In this document: piece by piece, positions 41,369 through 50,412 of the stretch
How positions within the stretch are numbered: position 1 is the first letter of the stretch
Layout: the number at the start of each line of letters is the position of its first letter
Source: DASZOC01 sp035550975
GTDB taxonomy: Bacteria; Actinomycetota; CADDZG01; WHSQ01
Direction of reading: 5' to 3'
Length of the DNA: 64,000 nucleotides
Assembly: GCA_035550975.1 (NCBI GenBank)
Contig: DASZOC010000054.1
Location: 1-64,000, forward strand
Notes under the pieces: generated by a model
What the model was told of the DNA's origin: nothing
The model's input: only the letters and a program-made list of their open reading frames with translations
The model's database searches: none
Made by a program: the position numbers and the translations under genes

Positions 41369-42328
41369 ATGCGGCGGATAGAGCGACTCATCAACCTGAT
41401 CGCGGCCCTCCTCGAGGCGGAGCAGCCGATGACCGCGGAGGCGATCCGTGAGCGGATCGCGGGTTACGACCGCGACAACTACGAGTCGTTCCGCCGTACC
41501 TTCGAACGGGACAAGGCCGACCTGAAGGCGATGGGGATCCCGCTGGAGGTGCAGCAGCTCGACGTCTTCGGCGACACGGCCCCCGGCTACACGATCGAGA
41601 AGTCCCGCTACTACCTGCCGGACCTGGAGCTCGATCCCGACGAGCTCGCAGCGCTACGTATGGCAGCGGGCGCCGTCCTCGGTGTAGAAGAGGAAGCCGG
41701 CACGGGCGTGATGAAGCTGTCGATGGGCGCGCCCGACGAGGCGACGGGCGCCGCTCGCATCTCGTGGAACGCGGACGTTGCCGCATCCCAGCCACTGTTG
41801 GGCCCGCTGTACGCGGCGGTCTCGGAGCGGGTCCCGGTGGCGTTCCAGTACCAGCCCGCCGGTGACGACGCGCCCGCGGCACGGCGGGTCGAGCCGTACG
41901 CGCTGGTGCACCGCCGGGGGCACTGGTATCTGGTCGGCCGCGACGACCGCAGCGGCGATACGCGCACGTTCAAGGTCGCGCGGATCATCGGCGACGTGAC
42001 GCGATCGGAAGGGACCTACGAGATCCCGGGCGACTTCCATGCCCGCGCGCACCTCGCGGCCCCCGCATCGCTGGGCGAGGACGAAGACGTCGTGGGCCGG
42101 GTCCGGTTCGACGCGTCGTTGCGGTGGTGGCCCGAGCAGAACCTGCCGGGCGCGCGCCTCGAGGAGGGACCGGAAGGGTCGGTAGAGGTGGAGATGCCGG
42201 TGGCGTCTCTCGACGCCCTCGCGGCCTTCACGGTGTGGTGGGGCGGCCGGGTCGAGATCGTCGACCCGCCCGAGGCGCGCCGGCACATGCTCGACCGCCT
42301 GAGGAGGTCGCGGGAGGCGGTCACATGA
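41369..42328 (+). CDS. pafB: WYL-domain transcription regulator PafB
   Basis: PafB pairs with PafC to activate the DNA-damage regulon in actinobacteria. The 319-residue protein has an N-terminal helix-turn-helix (RRIERLINLIAALLEAEQPMTAEAI), a FRRTFERDKADLKAMGIPLEV segment, a WYL domain (VEPYALVHRRGHWYLVGRDDRSGDTRTFKVARI) and a WCX C-terminal domain. It overlaps pafC by 4 nt, and the pair has its own -10-like hexamer. Confidence 0.93.
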   Translation: MRRIERLINLIAALLEAEQPMTAEAIRERIAGYDRDNYESFRRTFERDKADLKAMGIPLEVQQLDVFGDTAPGYTIEKSRYYLPDLELDPDELAALRMAAGAVLGVEEEAGTGVMKLSMGAPDEATGAARISWNADVAASQPLLGPLYAAVSERVPVAFQYQPAGDDAPAARRVEPYALVHRRGHWYLVGRDDRSGDTRTFKVARIIGDVTRSEGTYEIPGDFHARAHLAAPASLGEDEDVVGRVRFDASLRWWPEQNLPGARLEEGPEGSVEVEMPVASLDALAAFTVWWGGRVEIVDPPEARRHMLDRLRRSREAVT

Positions 42329-43287
42329 CGCAACCGGCCACACGGCTCGCGCGCCGGCTGAAACGCATCCTCTTGCTCGTCCCCTACGCGATCAAGCACC
42401 CGGGCACCAGCGTGGACGAGCTATCGGTGAAGTTCGGCATCGACAGGGAAGACCTCGTCGAAGACCTGAACCTGTTGTTCATGTGTGGGCTGCCGGGGTA
42501 CGGGCCCGGCGACCTCATCGACGTCGACTTCGACTCCGGTTACGTCTACGTGCGCATGGCCGACTACTTCGCGGCCCCGCTGCGGCTCACCCCGGCAGAG
42601 GCACTCGCCCTCTACGCAGGCGGTGCGGCGATGGCATCCCTACAGGAGATGGAGGAGGCGGATGCGCTCCACCGCGCCCTCGCGAAGCTCGGCCGGACGC
42701 TGGGGACCGGGGCCGAAGGCGAGCCGTTGGTCGACGTCCGTTTCGAGCCGGGGCCGAGCGGCCAGCTCGAGGCGCTGCGCGACGCACTGGCGCGCGAGAA
42801 GCGCGTGCGCCTGGAGTACTTCTCGGCGTCGTCGGCCCGGCTCGGCCAGCGCGAGGTCGACCCGTGGTCGCTGTACGCGGCCCTCGGGCGGTGGTACCTG
42901 ATCGGCCTCGATCACAGCTCCGGCGAGGAACGCATATTCCGCGTCGATCGCATCAAGAGCGCGGAGGTGCTCGACGAGGCGGCGCCGGTGCCGCCGGATC
43001 TGGAGCCCTCCGCGTACTCCGGAGCGTTCCGGCCGCGTCCGGGCCAGCCGGTAGCGACCTTCGACATCTCGCCGTCCGCCGGACGATGGTTCGAGGAGTA
43101 CTACCCGGTCGCCGGCGCGGAGTCCCTTGGCGATGGCTGGCGCAGGGTGAGCGTCACCTATTCGGACCCGCACTGGATCGGTGCGCTGGTTCTCAGCCTC
43201 GGCGACCAGGTGCGCAACGTCGAGCCCGCCGAAGCGCGCAGCGCGGTCCGCTCTCTGGCCGAGGAGATAGAAGCGATCTACGCGTGA
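42325..43287 (+). CDS. pafC: WYL-domain transcription regulator PafC
   Basis: The 320-residue partner of PafB has a helix-turn-helix region (ILLLVPYAIKHPGTSVDELSVKFGI), the WYL domain (VDPWSLYAALGRWYLIGLDHSSGEERIFRVDRI) and a WCX domain. ATG 42325 overlaps the pafB stop as ATGA. Its 3' end overlaps the convergent histidine kinase gene by 10 bp. Confidence 0.93.
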   Translation: MTQPATRLARRLKRILLLVPYAIKHPGTSVDELSVKFGIDREDLVEDLNLLFMCGLPGYGPGDLIDVDFDSGYVYVRMADYFAAPLRLTPAEALALYAGGAAMASLQEMEEADALHRALAKLGRTLGTGAEGEPLVDVRFEPGPSGQLEALRDALAREKRVRLEYFSASSARLGQREVDPWSLYAALGRWYLIGLDHSSGEERIFRVDRIKSAEVLDEAAPVPPDLEPSAYSGAFRPRPGQPVATFDISPSAGRWFEEYYPVAGAESLGDGWRRVSVTYSDPHWIGALVLSLGDQVRNVEPAEARSAVRSLAEEIEAIYA

Positions 43288-45335
43288 GCCGCGGACGCGG
43301 GCGGTGCCGACTGGATCTTGACGACGTCGGAGCGGATCGCCCGCTTGGGCAACGAGAACGAGAACGTCGATCCCTTCCCCCAGGTCGAGTCGGCCCAGAT
43401 GTGGCCATCGTGGACGCGGATCAGCTGCGCACAGAGGTAGAGCCCGACGCCGGTGCCGCCGTGCTCCCGCGTCGACGAGCCGTCGACCTGACGGAAGCGG
43501 TCGAAGATGTGGGGGAGGTCGCTCGAGACCATCCCGACTCCCTTGTCTATGACGTCCACGCGCAACGCGTCGCCCTCGTCGCTCGCCCGGATCGTTACGG
43601 GCGAGGGGGCGGTGGAGTACTTCAACGCGTTCTCGATCAGATGCCTCAGCACGAGCCCCACCTTCGTCTCGTCGCACGGCCATCTCAGGTCCTGCGCGAC
43701 CTCCAGGACTATCTCGCGGTCCTTGTGCTCCTGGATGACGTCCGTTGCCACGGCATTGACAAGGCCGGCGATGTCGACCTGCTCGACGCGCAGCTGGGCC
43801 TCGCGCGACTCGATGCGCGATACGTATAGAAGATCCTCGATCAGGCGCTCGAGCTGCGCGGCCTTTGTATCGATCGTCGACAGCGCTTCCCGCGATTCGT
43901 CGACCGTGGCTCGCTCGACGCGCTTGAGGAGCATGCGCGCGAAGCCTTTGATGATGGTCAGCGGGGTGCGCAGCTCGTGGCCGATCATCGCGACGAAATC
44001 CCGCTGTGTTTGCACCAGCTCCCGTTCGGATGTGATGTCGTCCATGATCAGGACGCGGCCCATCGGCGCCCCGGGAACACGCACATCGTTGACCCGGACC
44101 TTGTACGTGCTCGGAGGCGTACCGACGAGGACCTCTCCCTGCAGCTGGCCCTCCCCGATGAGCAGAGCTTCCACCCCACTGTTGCCGAGCGCGCCTTTCA
44201 CCGGCGTGCCGGCGGTGAAAACGCTCGACACGCCGAAGAGTTGCTCTGCGGCCGGGTTCACCGCGACCAGGTTGTGGCGCGCGTCGGCCAGGATGATCGG
44301 GTTGGGAACACCGTGGATGATGGAGGTGAGCTCCGACTCTTTCCGTTCGATGATGCCGTGCAGCTCGGCGGTGCCGATCGCGGTCGCGCACTGCTGTGCG
44401 AACGCGCGCAGGAGCTCGCGGCGGCCTTCGGCGGCGTCGGCGCCGGACAGGACGACGAGCAAGCCCCGGCTGTTCGGCGGCGTCCTGAGGCCGAGCCCCA
44501 TCACCGCCCCCAGTCCTTCGTGCTCGACGGTTACCGCGTCGCCGGTCTCGATCGCTGCGCGGATCTCGGGATTCTCGAGCACGCCGCGTATGACCGTCTT
44601 GTCGAGCCCCTTGAAGACCCCGCGTGCCAGCGCACCCGTGTCGGGGTCGAAGAGGCAGGCGAACCCTTGCGGCGATCCGGCCAGGCGCGTCCCGCCGTCC
44701 AGCACCTGTTGCAGCAACGAATCGACGTCGAGCGTCCCGAGCAGGCCCTTGCTCGCATCGACGAGCGACATCAGCTCGGAAGACCTGCGCTCTGCTTGCT
44801 CGTGGAGCCGCGCCCGGTGGATAAGGCCCCCGGCCTGGTCCGCGAACATCTGCGCTATCCGCACGTCGTCGTCGGTGAACGCGTGCTGGGCGTCATGGCT
44901 GGCGAGGTTCAGGACCCCGATGGCGCGCCCCCCGACGCGCATCGGCACCACGACGCTGGAGGCGATCGTGCGCGACTTGGGAACGAAGTTGACGAACGCA
45001 TCGCGATCGACCTGCCCGAGTCGCAGCGAGTGACCGGTCGCAAGCACGCGCCCCGCGACACTCTCGCCGGCTTGCACCCGCGTCCCCATCGGGACCTCGG
45101 GAAGTCCCGCGGCGGCGACGAGCGACAGCGTCCGTGAGCCCTCCTCGACCAGCATCATCGAGCCCTGGTCCGCGCCCAGCAGCCCCGTAGCGATCCGCAC
45201 CATCGACTGGACCGCCTGCGAGGGGCCGGTTGCGGACGACGCGATCTCGGACACCTGCAGCGTGGCTTCCATCGCCTGCTGCCAGCGCGACGACGGAGAG
45301 GGCGCCGCATCGGAGGCGCGATTGAACATGGGCAT
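43278..45335 (-). CDS. GAF-GAF-PAS sensor histidine kinase
   Basis: The 685-residue cytosolic kinase has two GAF domains (about 25-180 and 190-350), a PAS domain (about 355-460, with NPIILADARHNLVAVNPAAEQLFG), a HisKA domain with the phosphorylated His in MIGHELRTPLTIIKGFARML, and a HATPase domain (HLIENALKYS, DKGVGM, HGGTGVGLYLC). No transmembrane segment is seen, so a soluble or intracellular signal is likely. No response regulator is adjacent. It interrupts the conserved pafC-tatA order, on the opposite strand. Confidence 0.92.
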   Translation of the reverse strand: MPMFNRASDAAPSPSSRWQQAMEATLQVSEIASSATGPSQAVQSMVRIATGLLGADQGSMMLVEEGSRTLSLVAAAGLPEVPMGTRVQAGESVAGRVLATGHSLRLGQVDRDAFVNFVPKSRTIASSVVVPMRVGGRAIGVLNLASHDAQHAFTDDDVRIAQMFADQAGGLIHRARLHEQAERRSSELMSLVDASKGLLGTLDVDSLLQQVLDGGTRLAGSPQGFACLFDPDTGALARGVFKGLDKTVIRGVLENPEIRAAIETGDAVTVEHEGLGAVMGLGLRTPPNSRGLLVVLSGADAAEGRRELLRAFAQQCATAIGTAELHGIIERKESELTSIIHGVPNPIILADARHNLVAVNPAAEQLFGVSSVFTAGTPVKGALGNSGVEALLIGEGQLQGEVLVGTPPSTYKVRVNDVRVPGAPMGRVLIMDDITSERELVQTQRDFVAMIGHELRTPLTIIKGFARMLLKRVERATVDESREALSTIDTKAAQLERLIEDLLYVSRIESREAQLRVEQVDIAGLVNAVATDVIQEHKDREIVLEVAQDLRWPCDETKVGLVLRHLIENALKYSTAPSPVTIRASDEGDALRVDVIDKGVGMVSSDLPHIFDRFRQVDGSSTREHGGTGVGLYLCAQLIRVHDGHIWADSTWGKGSTFSFSLPKRAIRSDVVKIQSAPPASAAHA

Positions 45336-45470
45336 ACCTACTTCATCGGCGTCCCGTTGGGCCGGTTTGAGCCACTCGGGCGTCGGGTTTTACCCGGGGT
45401 TTGCGCCAGAGATATCGCGATCCCGGGACGTTCTGCTAAACCTCCCCGGCCCGCCGCCGATAACCACACC

Positions 45471-45800
45471 ATGACCACGATCAAGGCGACGTGCCCCGGC
45501 TGCGGCGAAGTGGACCTCGTCGCCGACGACATCCTCCTGCGGATCGGCTCGCAGAGTGGTTCGAACACCTACGGCTTCGCGTGCCCCGAGTGCGGCGACT
45601 TCGTACAGAAGCCCGCGGACGAGCGGGTCGTGCGACTGCTCCTGTCCGGCGGCGTCATGCCGACGCTCGTCCACGTCCCGGCCGAGGCGCTGGAACCTCG
45701 AACCGGCCCGCCGATCAACCACGACGACCTGCTGACCTTCCACGACCTGCTCGCTTCGGACGACTGGTTCGACGAGCTGCTGGGGCGCCACCACTCCTAA
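45471..45800 (+). CDS. Small zinc-ribbon protein, unknown function
   Basis: The 109-residue protein starts MTTIKATCPGCGEVDL and has a second pair in FACPECGDFV, forming one zinc ribbon, then an acidic C-terminal half (HDDLLTFHDLLASDDWFDELL). The double-CxxC layout resembles other short actinobacterial zinc-ribbon proteins of unknown role. ATG 45471 is chosen because the upstream frame is not conserved-looking. It is divergent from the histidine kinase gene. Confidence 0.7.
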   Translation: MTTIKATCPGCGEVDLVADDILLRIGSQSGSNTYGFACPECGDFVQKPADERVVRLLLSGGVMPTLVHVPAEALEPRTGPPINHDDLLTFHDLLASDDWFDELLGRHHS

Positions 45801-45828
45801 CGGTCTGACCGAGCTACGGGGCCCCTCG

Positions 45829-45834
45829 TAGACT
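45829..45834 (+). promoter_or_regulatory. Putative -10 element of tatAC (leaderless)
   Basis: TAGACT is followed by 7 nt and the tatA ATG at 45842. Confidence 0.45.
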
Positions 45835-45841
45835 CGACCGC

Positions 45842-46159
45842 ATGCCACAGATAGGGCCTCTCGAGGTCCTGCTCGTAGGGGTCATCGCACTGATCGTCTT
45901 CGGCCCCCAGCGGCTGCCCGAGATCGCCCGCTCCGTCGGCAGGGCCGTGGCCGAGTTCCGCCGCCAGGCAAGCGACCTGCGTGAGGAGTTCTCCTCCGGC
46001 CTCGAGGCCGACGACGTCGAGGACGAGATGCCGCTGCCCGGGGACGTGGACGCCGCGGGAGCGACCGAGGCGTCGACAACGGCGATCCCGGCAGAGGATC
46101 GCGCTTCGGAGGATCGACCGGGGGACGATCGCCCGGATGTCGTCCCGCCACCGGCCTGA
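45842..46159 (+). CDS. tatA: Twin-arginine translocase subunit TatA/TatB
   Basis: The 105-residue protein has the single N-terminal membrane helix (LEVLLVGVIALIVFGPQRLPEIARSVG) with the FGP hinge, an amphipathic helix and an acidic, Pro-rich tail. FGPQRLPEIA fits both TatA and TatB; no other Tat small subunit is nearby. It overlaps tatC by one base (TGATG). Confidence 0.92.
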   Translation: MPQIGPLEVLLVGVIALIVFGPQRLPEIARSVGRAVAEFRRQASDLREEFSSGLEADDVEDEMPLPGDVDAAGATEASTTAIPAEDRASEDRPGDDRPDVVPPPA

Positions 46160-46968
46160 TGGGAGCCACCGATCTCAGGCGCCGGCGCTTCGCCTTCATG
46201 CGCCGGCGGCAGCTGAAGAAGCACGGCGGCCACATGACGCTGGTCGAGCACCTGGACGAGCTGCGCAGCCGCCTGATCGTGTCGCTCGGCGCGTTCGTCC
46301 TGCTGTCGATCGCGGCCTTCACGTTCTACGACTCGATCTTCGCCTTCATCATCCAGCCCCTGTGTGGTCTGCCCGCCGACAAGCTGGGCCCTCAGGGGTG
46401 CCGGTTGATCCAGACGACCCCGCTGGAGGGGTTCCAGGTGCGCTTGAAGCTCACCGCCATGGTCGGGCTCGTACTGGCGTCGCCGGTGTGGCTGTATCAG
46501 CTGTGGGCGTTCATCGTCCCCGGCCTGACGAGCCGCGAGAAGAAGTACGCGATCCCTTTCGTAGCGTCGTCGATAACGCTGTTCGTCGCGGGGGCCGCCT
46601 TCGCATACACGTTGTTGCCGACCGGCCTGCGGGTACTGATAGGTCTCGGTGGCGAGGGCATGGTCGCGTTCCTCCGCGCCGACGGCTACATCAACTTCGT
46701 CGGCCTGATGTTGATCGCGTTCGGGATCACGTTCGAGATCCCGGTCGTCCTTCTGTTCCTGGGGCTGGCCGGCGTCATCTCCGTCGACACCCTGCGCGCG
46801 CACCGGAAGGCTGCGTTCGTCGCCGCGTTCGGGCTCGCCGCGGTCGTGACGCCGAGCCAGGACCCCTACACGATGTCGGCGATGGCGATCCCCCTGTATC
46901 TGCTCTACGAGACGACGATCCTGCTGCTGCGCTTCCTGACGCGGAAGAGGACGGCCGGCTCGATATAG
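46159..46968 (+). CDS. tatC: Twin-arginine translocase subunit TatC
   Basis: TatC recognises twin-arginine signal peptides. The 269-residue protein has the conserved MTLVEHLDELRSRLIVSL with the catalytically important Glu-Leu-Arg segment, then six membrane helices including PLEGFQVRLKLTAMVGLVLASPVWLYQLWAFIVPGL and FGITFEIPVVLLFL. The C-terminus is basic. In mycobacteria tatA-tatC-helY have the same order downstream of pafABC. Confidence 0.95.
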   Translation: MGATDLRRRRFAFMRRRQLKKHGGHMTLVEHLDELRSRLIVSLGAFVLLSIAAFTFYDSIFAFIIQPLCGLPADKLGPQGCRLIQTTPLEGFQVRLKLTAMVGLVLASPVWLYQLWAFIVPGLTSREKKYAIPFVASSITLFVAGAAFAYTLLPTGLRVLIGLGGEGMVAFLRADGYINFVGLMLIAFGITFEIPVVLLFLGLAGVISVDTLRAHRKAAFVAAFGLAAVVTPSQDPYTMSAMAIPLYLLYETTILLLRFLTRKRTAGSI

Positions 46969-46969
46969 T
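46964..46969 (+). promoter_or_regulatory. Putative -10 element of the 46979 gene
   Basis: TATAGT spans the tatC stop and lies 9 nt before the ATG at 46979, slightly farther than in the other leaderless candidates. Confidence 0.35.
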
Positions 46970-46978
46970 CCCGCGGCC

Positions 46979-47716
46979 ATGGCGATCAAGGGCAAGCGCA
47001 AGCCGAGATCACGCAGCGGCGCACCGCGCCGGCGTCCCGCCGCGGCCCGACCGGTGCCGGTCTCGACGGCGGCCACCCCGTGGTACCGAACGATGCGCGG
47101 GCAGCTCGCCTTGATCGTCGCCGGCCTCGCGCTGGTTGGTATCGGGATGTGGTTCGTCTCGGCGCGAAGCTCGGCTACGGCGGAGCAGAGCGCCCGGCAG
47201 GACGAGCTCACTGCTTACACGAGGGAAGTGGCGGACCTCGTCTCACAGGCTCAGCAACCCGTGCGGGAGATGCACGGGGCCGCGTTCAATACCGCGAACC
47301 CCGAGGCCATTGCCGCGCTGGACGGCTCGGCTCCCGAGTGGGGGGATGCGCTGGAGCGGCTCGCGGCGCTGTCGCAGAACCTGCAGCCCCCGCAAGGACT
47401 GGAGCGTTCCGCGACCGTGATCCAGCAAGCGCTCCTGGGGTATCGCACCGCCGCTCGCACCTACGAGCTGGTGCCGGGGGAGGCCGAGAACAAACGCCAG
47501 CAAGCGCTGATCGACCGCGCCACCGAGCAGCGCGATCAAGCCGGCGCCGTCCTGATCGCGAGCCTCGGGATGCTGGACGACGAGCGCGCCGAGGTGGACA
47601 TGGACCCGAGCGGCATCCAGGCCCCCAGCACGATGACCCCGATCATCCCCAGCCCTGCGCCCGTGACCGGGGGCGGCGGGTCGGCTTCGAAGAACGAGAA
47701 GCAGCGCGACGGCTAG
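46979..47716 (+). CDS. Membrane-anchored protein, unknown function
   Basis: The 245-residue product has a very basic N-terminus (MAIKGKRKPRSRSGAPRRR), one membrane segment (LALIVAGLALVGIGMWFV) and an external helical region rich in Ala, Gln and Glu (residues about 70-195), then a Pro/Ser tail ending GGGGSASKNEKQRDG. No family is recognised. It lies between tatC and the helicase gene. Confidence 0.6.
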   Translation: MAIKGKRKPRSRSGAPRRRPAAARPVPVSTAATPWYRTMRGQLALIVAGLALVGIGMWFVSARSSATAEQSARQDELTAYTREVADLVSQAQQPVREMHGAAFNTANPEAIAALDGSAPEWGDALERLAALSQNLQPPQGLERSATVIQQALLGYRTAARTYELVPGEAENKRQQALIDRATEQRDQAGAVLIASLGMLDDERAEVDMDPSGIQAPSTMTPIIPSPAPVTGGGGSASKNEKQRDG

Positions 47717-47720
47717 CCCG

Positions 47721-50372
47721 CTGCGCTCCGACGCCGAGGTCGCGGAGTTCCGCCGTGCCTACGGCTTCGACTTCGACCCGTTCCAGGAGCGCGCCTGCGC
47801 AGCCCTCATGGACGGTTCCTCCGTCCTCGTTGCGGCCCCCACGGGCGCCGGCAAGACCGTCGTCGGCGAGTTCGCCGCGTGGCTCGCGCTGCGGGCGGGG
47901 GGCAAGACCTTCTACACGACGCCAATAAAGGCGCTCTCGAACCAGAAGTACTCGGACTTCCTCGCCGCGCACGGGACCGGCAACGTCGGGTTGCTGACCG
48001 GCGACAACTCGGTCAACGGGAACGCTCCCGTCGTCGTCATGACCACCGAGGTGCTGCGCAACATGATCTACGAGGGCTCGCCCACGCTGGACGACCTCCG
48101 CTACGTCGTGCTCGACGAGGTCCACTACCTGCAGGATCGCTATCGCGGCGCGGTGTGGGAAGAGATCCTGATCCATCTGCCCGTCGACGTGCAGATCGTG
48201 TCGCTATCGGCCACGATCTCGAACGCGGAGGAGTTCGGGGAATGGCTCCAGACGCTGCGCGGGCGCACCGAGGTGATCATCGAAGAGAAGCGGCCGGTCG
48301 ACATCCGTCATTGGTACTTCGCGGCCGACGAGCTGCTCCCGATGTTCGTCCACACGCCCGACGGCCAGGCGATACCGAATCCGCGCGGTCGCGAGCTCGA
48401 CCGGAGGCGGCGCCGGCGCGACGAGCGCACGTCGAGGGGGCCGCGGCGCACGACGGAGAAGCGCGCCCGGATGCCCCTGCGGACCGAGGTCGTCGAGCGG
48501 CTGCGAACCGAAGACCTGCTGCCGGCGATCTACTTCATCTTCTCGCGCAAGGGGTGTGACGAGGCCGTTCGCCAGTGCCTCCGTGACAACATCCGCCTGA
48601 CGAACCCCGACGAGCGCCGCGCGATCCAGGCCTACGCGGACGAACGCGTGTCGGACCTATCACCCAGCGAGCTCGACGTCCTCGGCTACGACGCGTGGAT
48701 CGCGGGGCTCACGAACGGCATCGCGGCTCATCATGCCGGGATGATCCCGCCGTTCAAGGAGACGATCGAGGAGCTGTTCGCGAAGGGGCTGGTGCGCGTG
48801 GTCTTCGCCACCGAGACCCTGGCACTCGGCATCAACATGCCGGCGCGGAGCGTCGTGATCGAGAGCCTGATGAAGTTCACCGGCGAGAAGCACGAGCAGA
48901 TCACGCCGGGCCAGTACACGCAGCTGTCGGGTCGCGCCGGCAGGAGGGGACTCGACGAGCTCGGCCACTGCGTCGTGTTGCTCCAGCGCTTCATACCCTT
49001 CGACGGCATCAGCCGCCTGGCATCCGCCCGGACCTACCCGCTCGTGTCGTCGTTCCAACCGAGCTACAACATGGCGGTCAACCTCGTGCGCAACTACACC
49101 CTCGACGAGGCCGAGCACCTCGTGAACTCGTCCTTCGCACAGTTCCAGGCCGACCGCGACGTGGTGAAGCTGGAGCAGAACCGCGAGCGGTCGGAGGCTT
49201 ACCTCGCGTCGTATCGCGAGCGGGCGGCGTGCCACCGTGGCGACATCGAGGAGTACCGCGAGCTCCTCGCACGCCGTCAGACCCTGGAGGAACGTGGCGG
49301 TCGTCCGGGCCAGACGCGGGGCGCGCGGGTCCTCGAAGCCGTGCAGGCGCTGCGGCCGGGCGACGTCATCTACGTGCCCGGCGGCAAGCGCCAGGGACGC
49401 TATGTCGTGCTGCAGGTGTCGCAATCGGCGTCGGAGCGGCGGCCGAAGGTGCTCGCGCTGTCGGAGAGTCGCACGATGGTCCGCTTCGCGCCGACCGACT
49501 TCCGCGATCCGCCCGCGCCGGTCGGCCACGTCGCGCTACCGAAAGGTTTCCACGTGCGTGATCCGAAGGCGCGCCGGCACCTCGCGCGGAAGCTAGCCGA
49601 CGTCGAGCCTGCACCCGCGGCCCGGCGCAGGACGAAGGCGGACGAACAGGATCTGCGAGCGGTGGACGAGGCGATCGAGCGACATCCGGTCCATCGCTGC
49701 CCCGAGCTGGGGCGCCACCTCCACTACGCCGAGCGCGCGGTGCGTCTCGAGAAGGAGCTTTCAGGTATCGACCGCCGTGTCCGGCGGCGGACGGGGACCC
49801 TCGCGCGTCGCTTCGAGCTCGTTCTGGAGATCCTCGAGGAGCTCGGCTACGTGCGCGAGTGGCGGTTGACCGACAAGGGCGAGCTCCTGAAGGCGGTCTA
49901 CAACGAGTCCGACCTGCTCGTCGTGCAGGCGCTCGAAGAGGGACTGCTGGACGACCTCGATGCCGCCGAGCTGGCGGCGCTCTGCTCGACGCTCGTCTAC
50001 GAGACGCGAGGGCCCGAGACCGGCGTGGTGCACGACCTCCCCACGGCCGCGACGAAGGGCGCCTGGCGCGACCTAATGAAGCTGTGGCGCTCGATCAAGC
50101 GCCAGGAGGACGTGCGGGGTCTGGACCTGACACGCGAGCCGGACCCCGGGTTCGCGCAGCGGGTCCACGCGTGGACGGCGGGGGCCCCCCTGGAAGACGT
50201 GCTGGGGGCGGACGACCCGGCGGGCGACTTCGTCCGCGTCATGAAGCAGCTCACCGACCTCTTACGCCAGCTGGAGGAGGTGAGCCCGTCCGAGGGACTC
50301 CGCGCGACGGTCCGCGCCGCCATAGAAGGGGTCCAGCGGGGCGTGGTGGCGTACTCGTCGCTGGACATCTAA
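47721..50372 (+). CDS. helY: HelY-type Ski2-like RNA helicase, inferred CTG start
   Basis: The protein is a DEVH-box helicase of the Ski2/Mtr4 type, probably acting in RNA turnover. Motifs are FDFDPFQERACAAL (Q-like), APTGAGKTVVGEF (Walker A), VVLDEVHYLQD (DEVH), LSATISNAEEFGEWL, IYFIFSRKGCDEAV, HHAGMIPPFKE and QLSGRAGRRGLDE; the C-terminal 400 residues include SH3-like and DSHCT domains. The Q-like motif precedes the first ATG (47808), and this frame has no ATG, GTG or TTG between the stop at 47664 and 47808. CTG 47721 is therefore the best start (883 residues). Confidence 0.9.
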   Translation: MRSDAEVAEFRRAYGFDFDPFQERACAALMDGSSVLVAAPTGAGKTVVGEFAAWLALRAGGKTFYTTPIKALSNQKYSDFLAAHGTGNVGLLTGDNSVNGNAPVVVMTTEVLRNMIYEGSPTLDDLRYVVLDEVHYLQDRYRGAVWEEILIHLPVDVQIVSLSATISNAEEFGEWLQTLRGRTEVIIEEKRPVDIRHWYFAADELLPMFVHTPDGQAIPNPRGRELDRRRRRRDERTSRGPRRTTEKRARMPLRTEVVERLRTEDLLPAIYFIFSRKGCDEAVRQCLRDNIRLTNPDERRAIQAYADERVSDLSPSELDVLGYDAWIAGLTNGIAAHHAGMIPPFKETIEELFAKGLVRVVFATETLALGINMPARSVVIESLMKFTGEKHEQITPGQYTQLSGRAGRRGLDELGHCVVLLQRFIPFDGISRLASARTYPLVSSFQPSYNMAVNLVRNYTLDEAEHLVNSSFAQFQADRDVVKLEQNRERSEAYLASYRERAACHRGDIEEYRELLARRQTLEERGGRPGQTRGARVLEAVQALRPGDVIYVPGGKRQGRYVVLQVSQSASERRPKVLALSESRTMVRFAPTDFRDPPAPVGHVALPKGFHVRDPKARRHLARKLADVEPAPAARRRTKADEQDLRAVDEAIERHPVHRCPELGRHLHYAERAVRLEKELSGIDRRVRRRTGTLARRFELVLEILEELGYVREWRLTDKGELLKAVYNESDLLVVQALEEGLLDDLDAAELAALCSTLVYETRGPETGVVHDLPTAATKGAWRDLMKLWRSIKRQEDVRGLDLTREPDPGFAQRVHAWTAGAPLEDVLGADDPAGDFVRVMKQLTDLLRQLEEVSPSEGLRATVRAAIEGVQRGVVAYSSLDI

Positions 50373-50412
50373 CGAGAGTTGGTCCAGCAACCACGTGCGA
50401 GGATTGCCGCGG

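Noticed and set aside
47808..50372. ATG 47808 as the helicase start
   Set aside because: It would remove the conserved DFDPFQERACAAL segment and leave Walker A only about 10 residues from the N-terminus.
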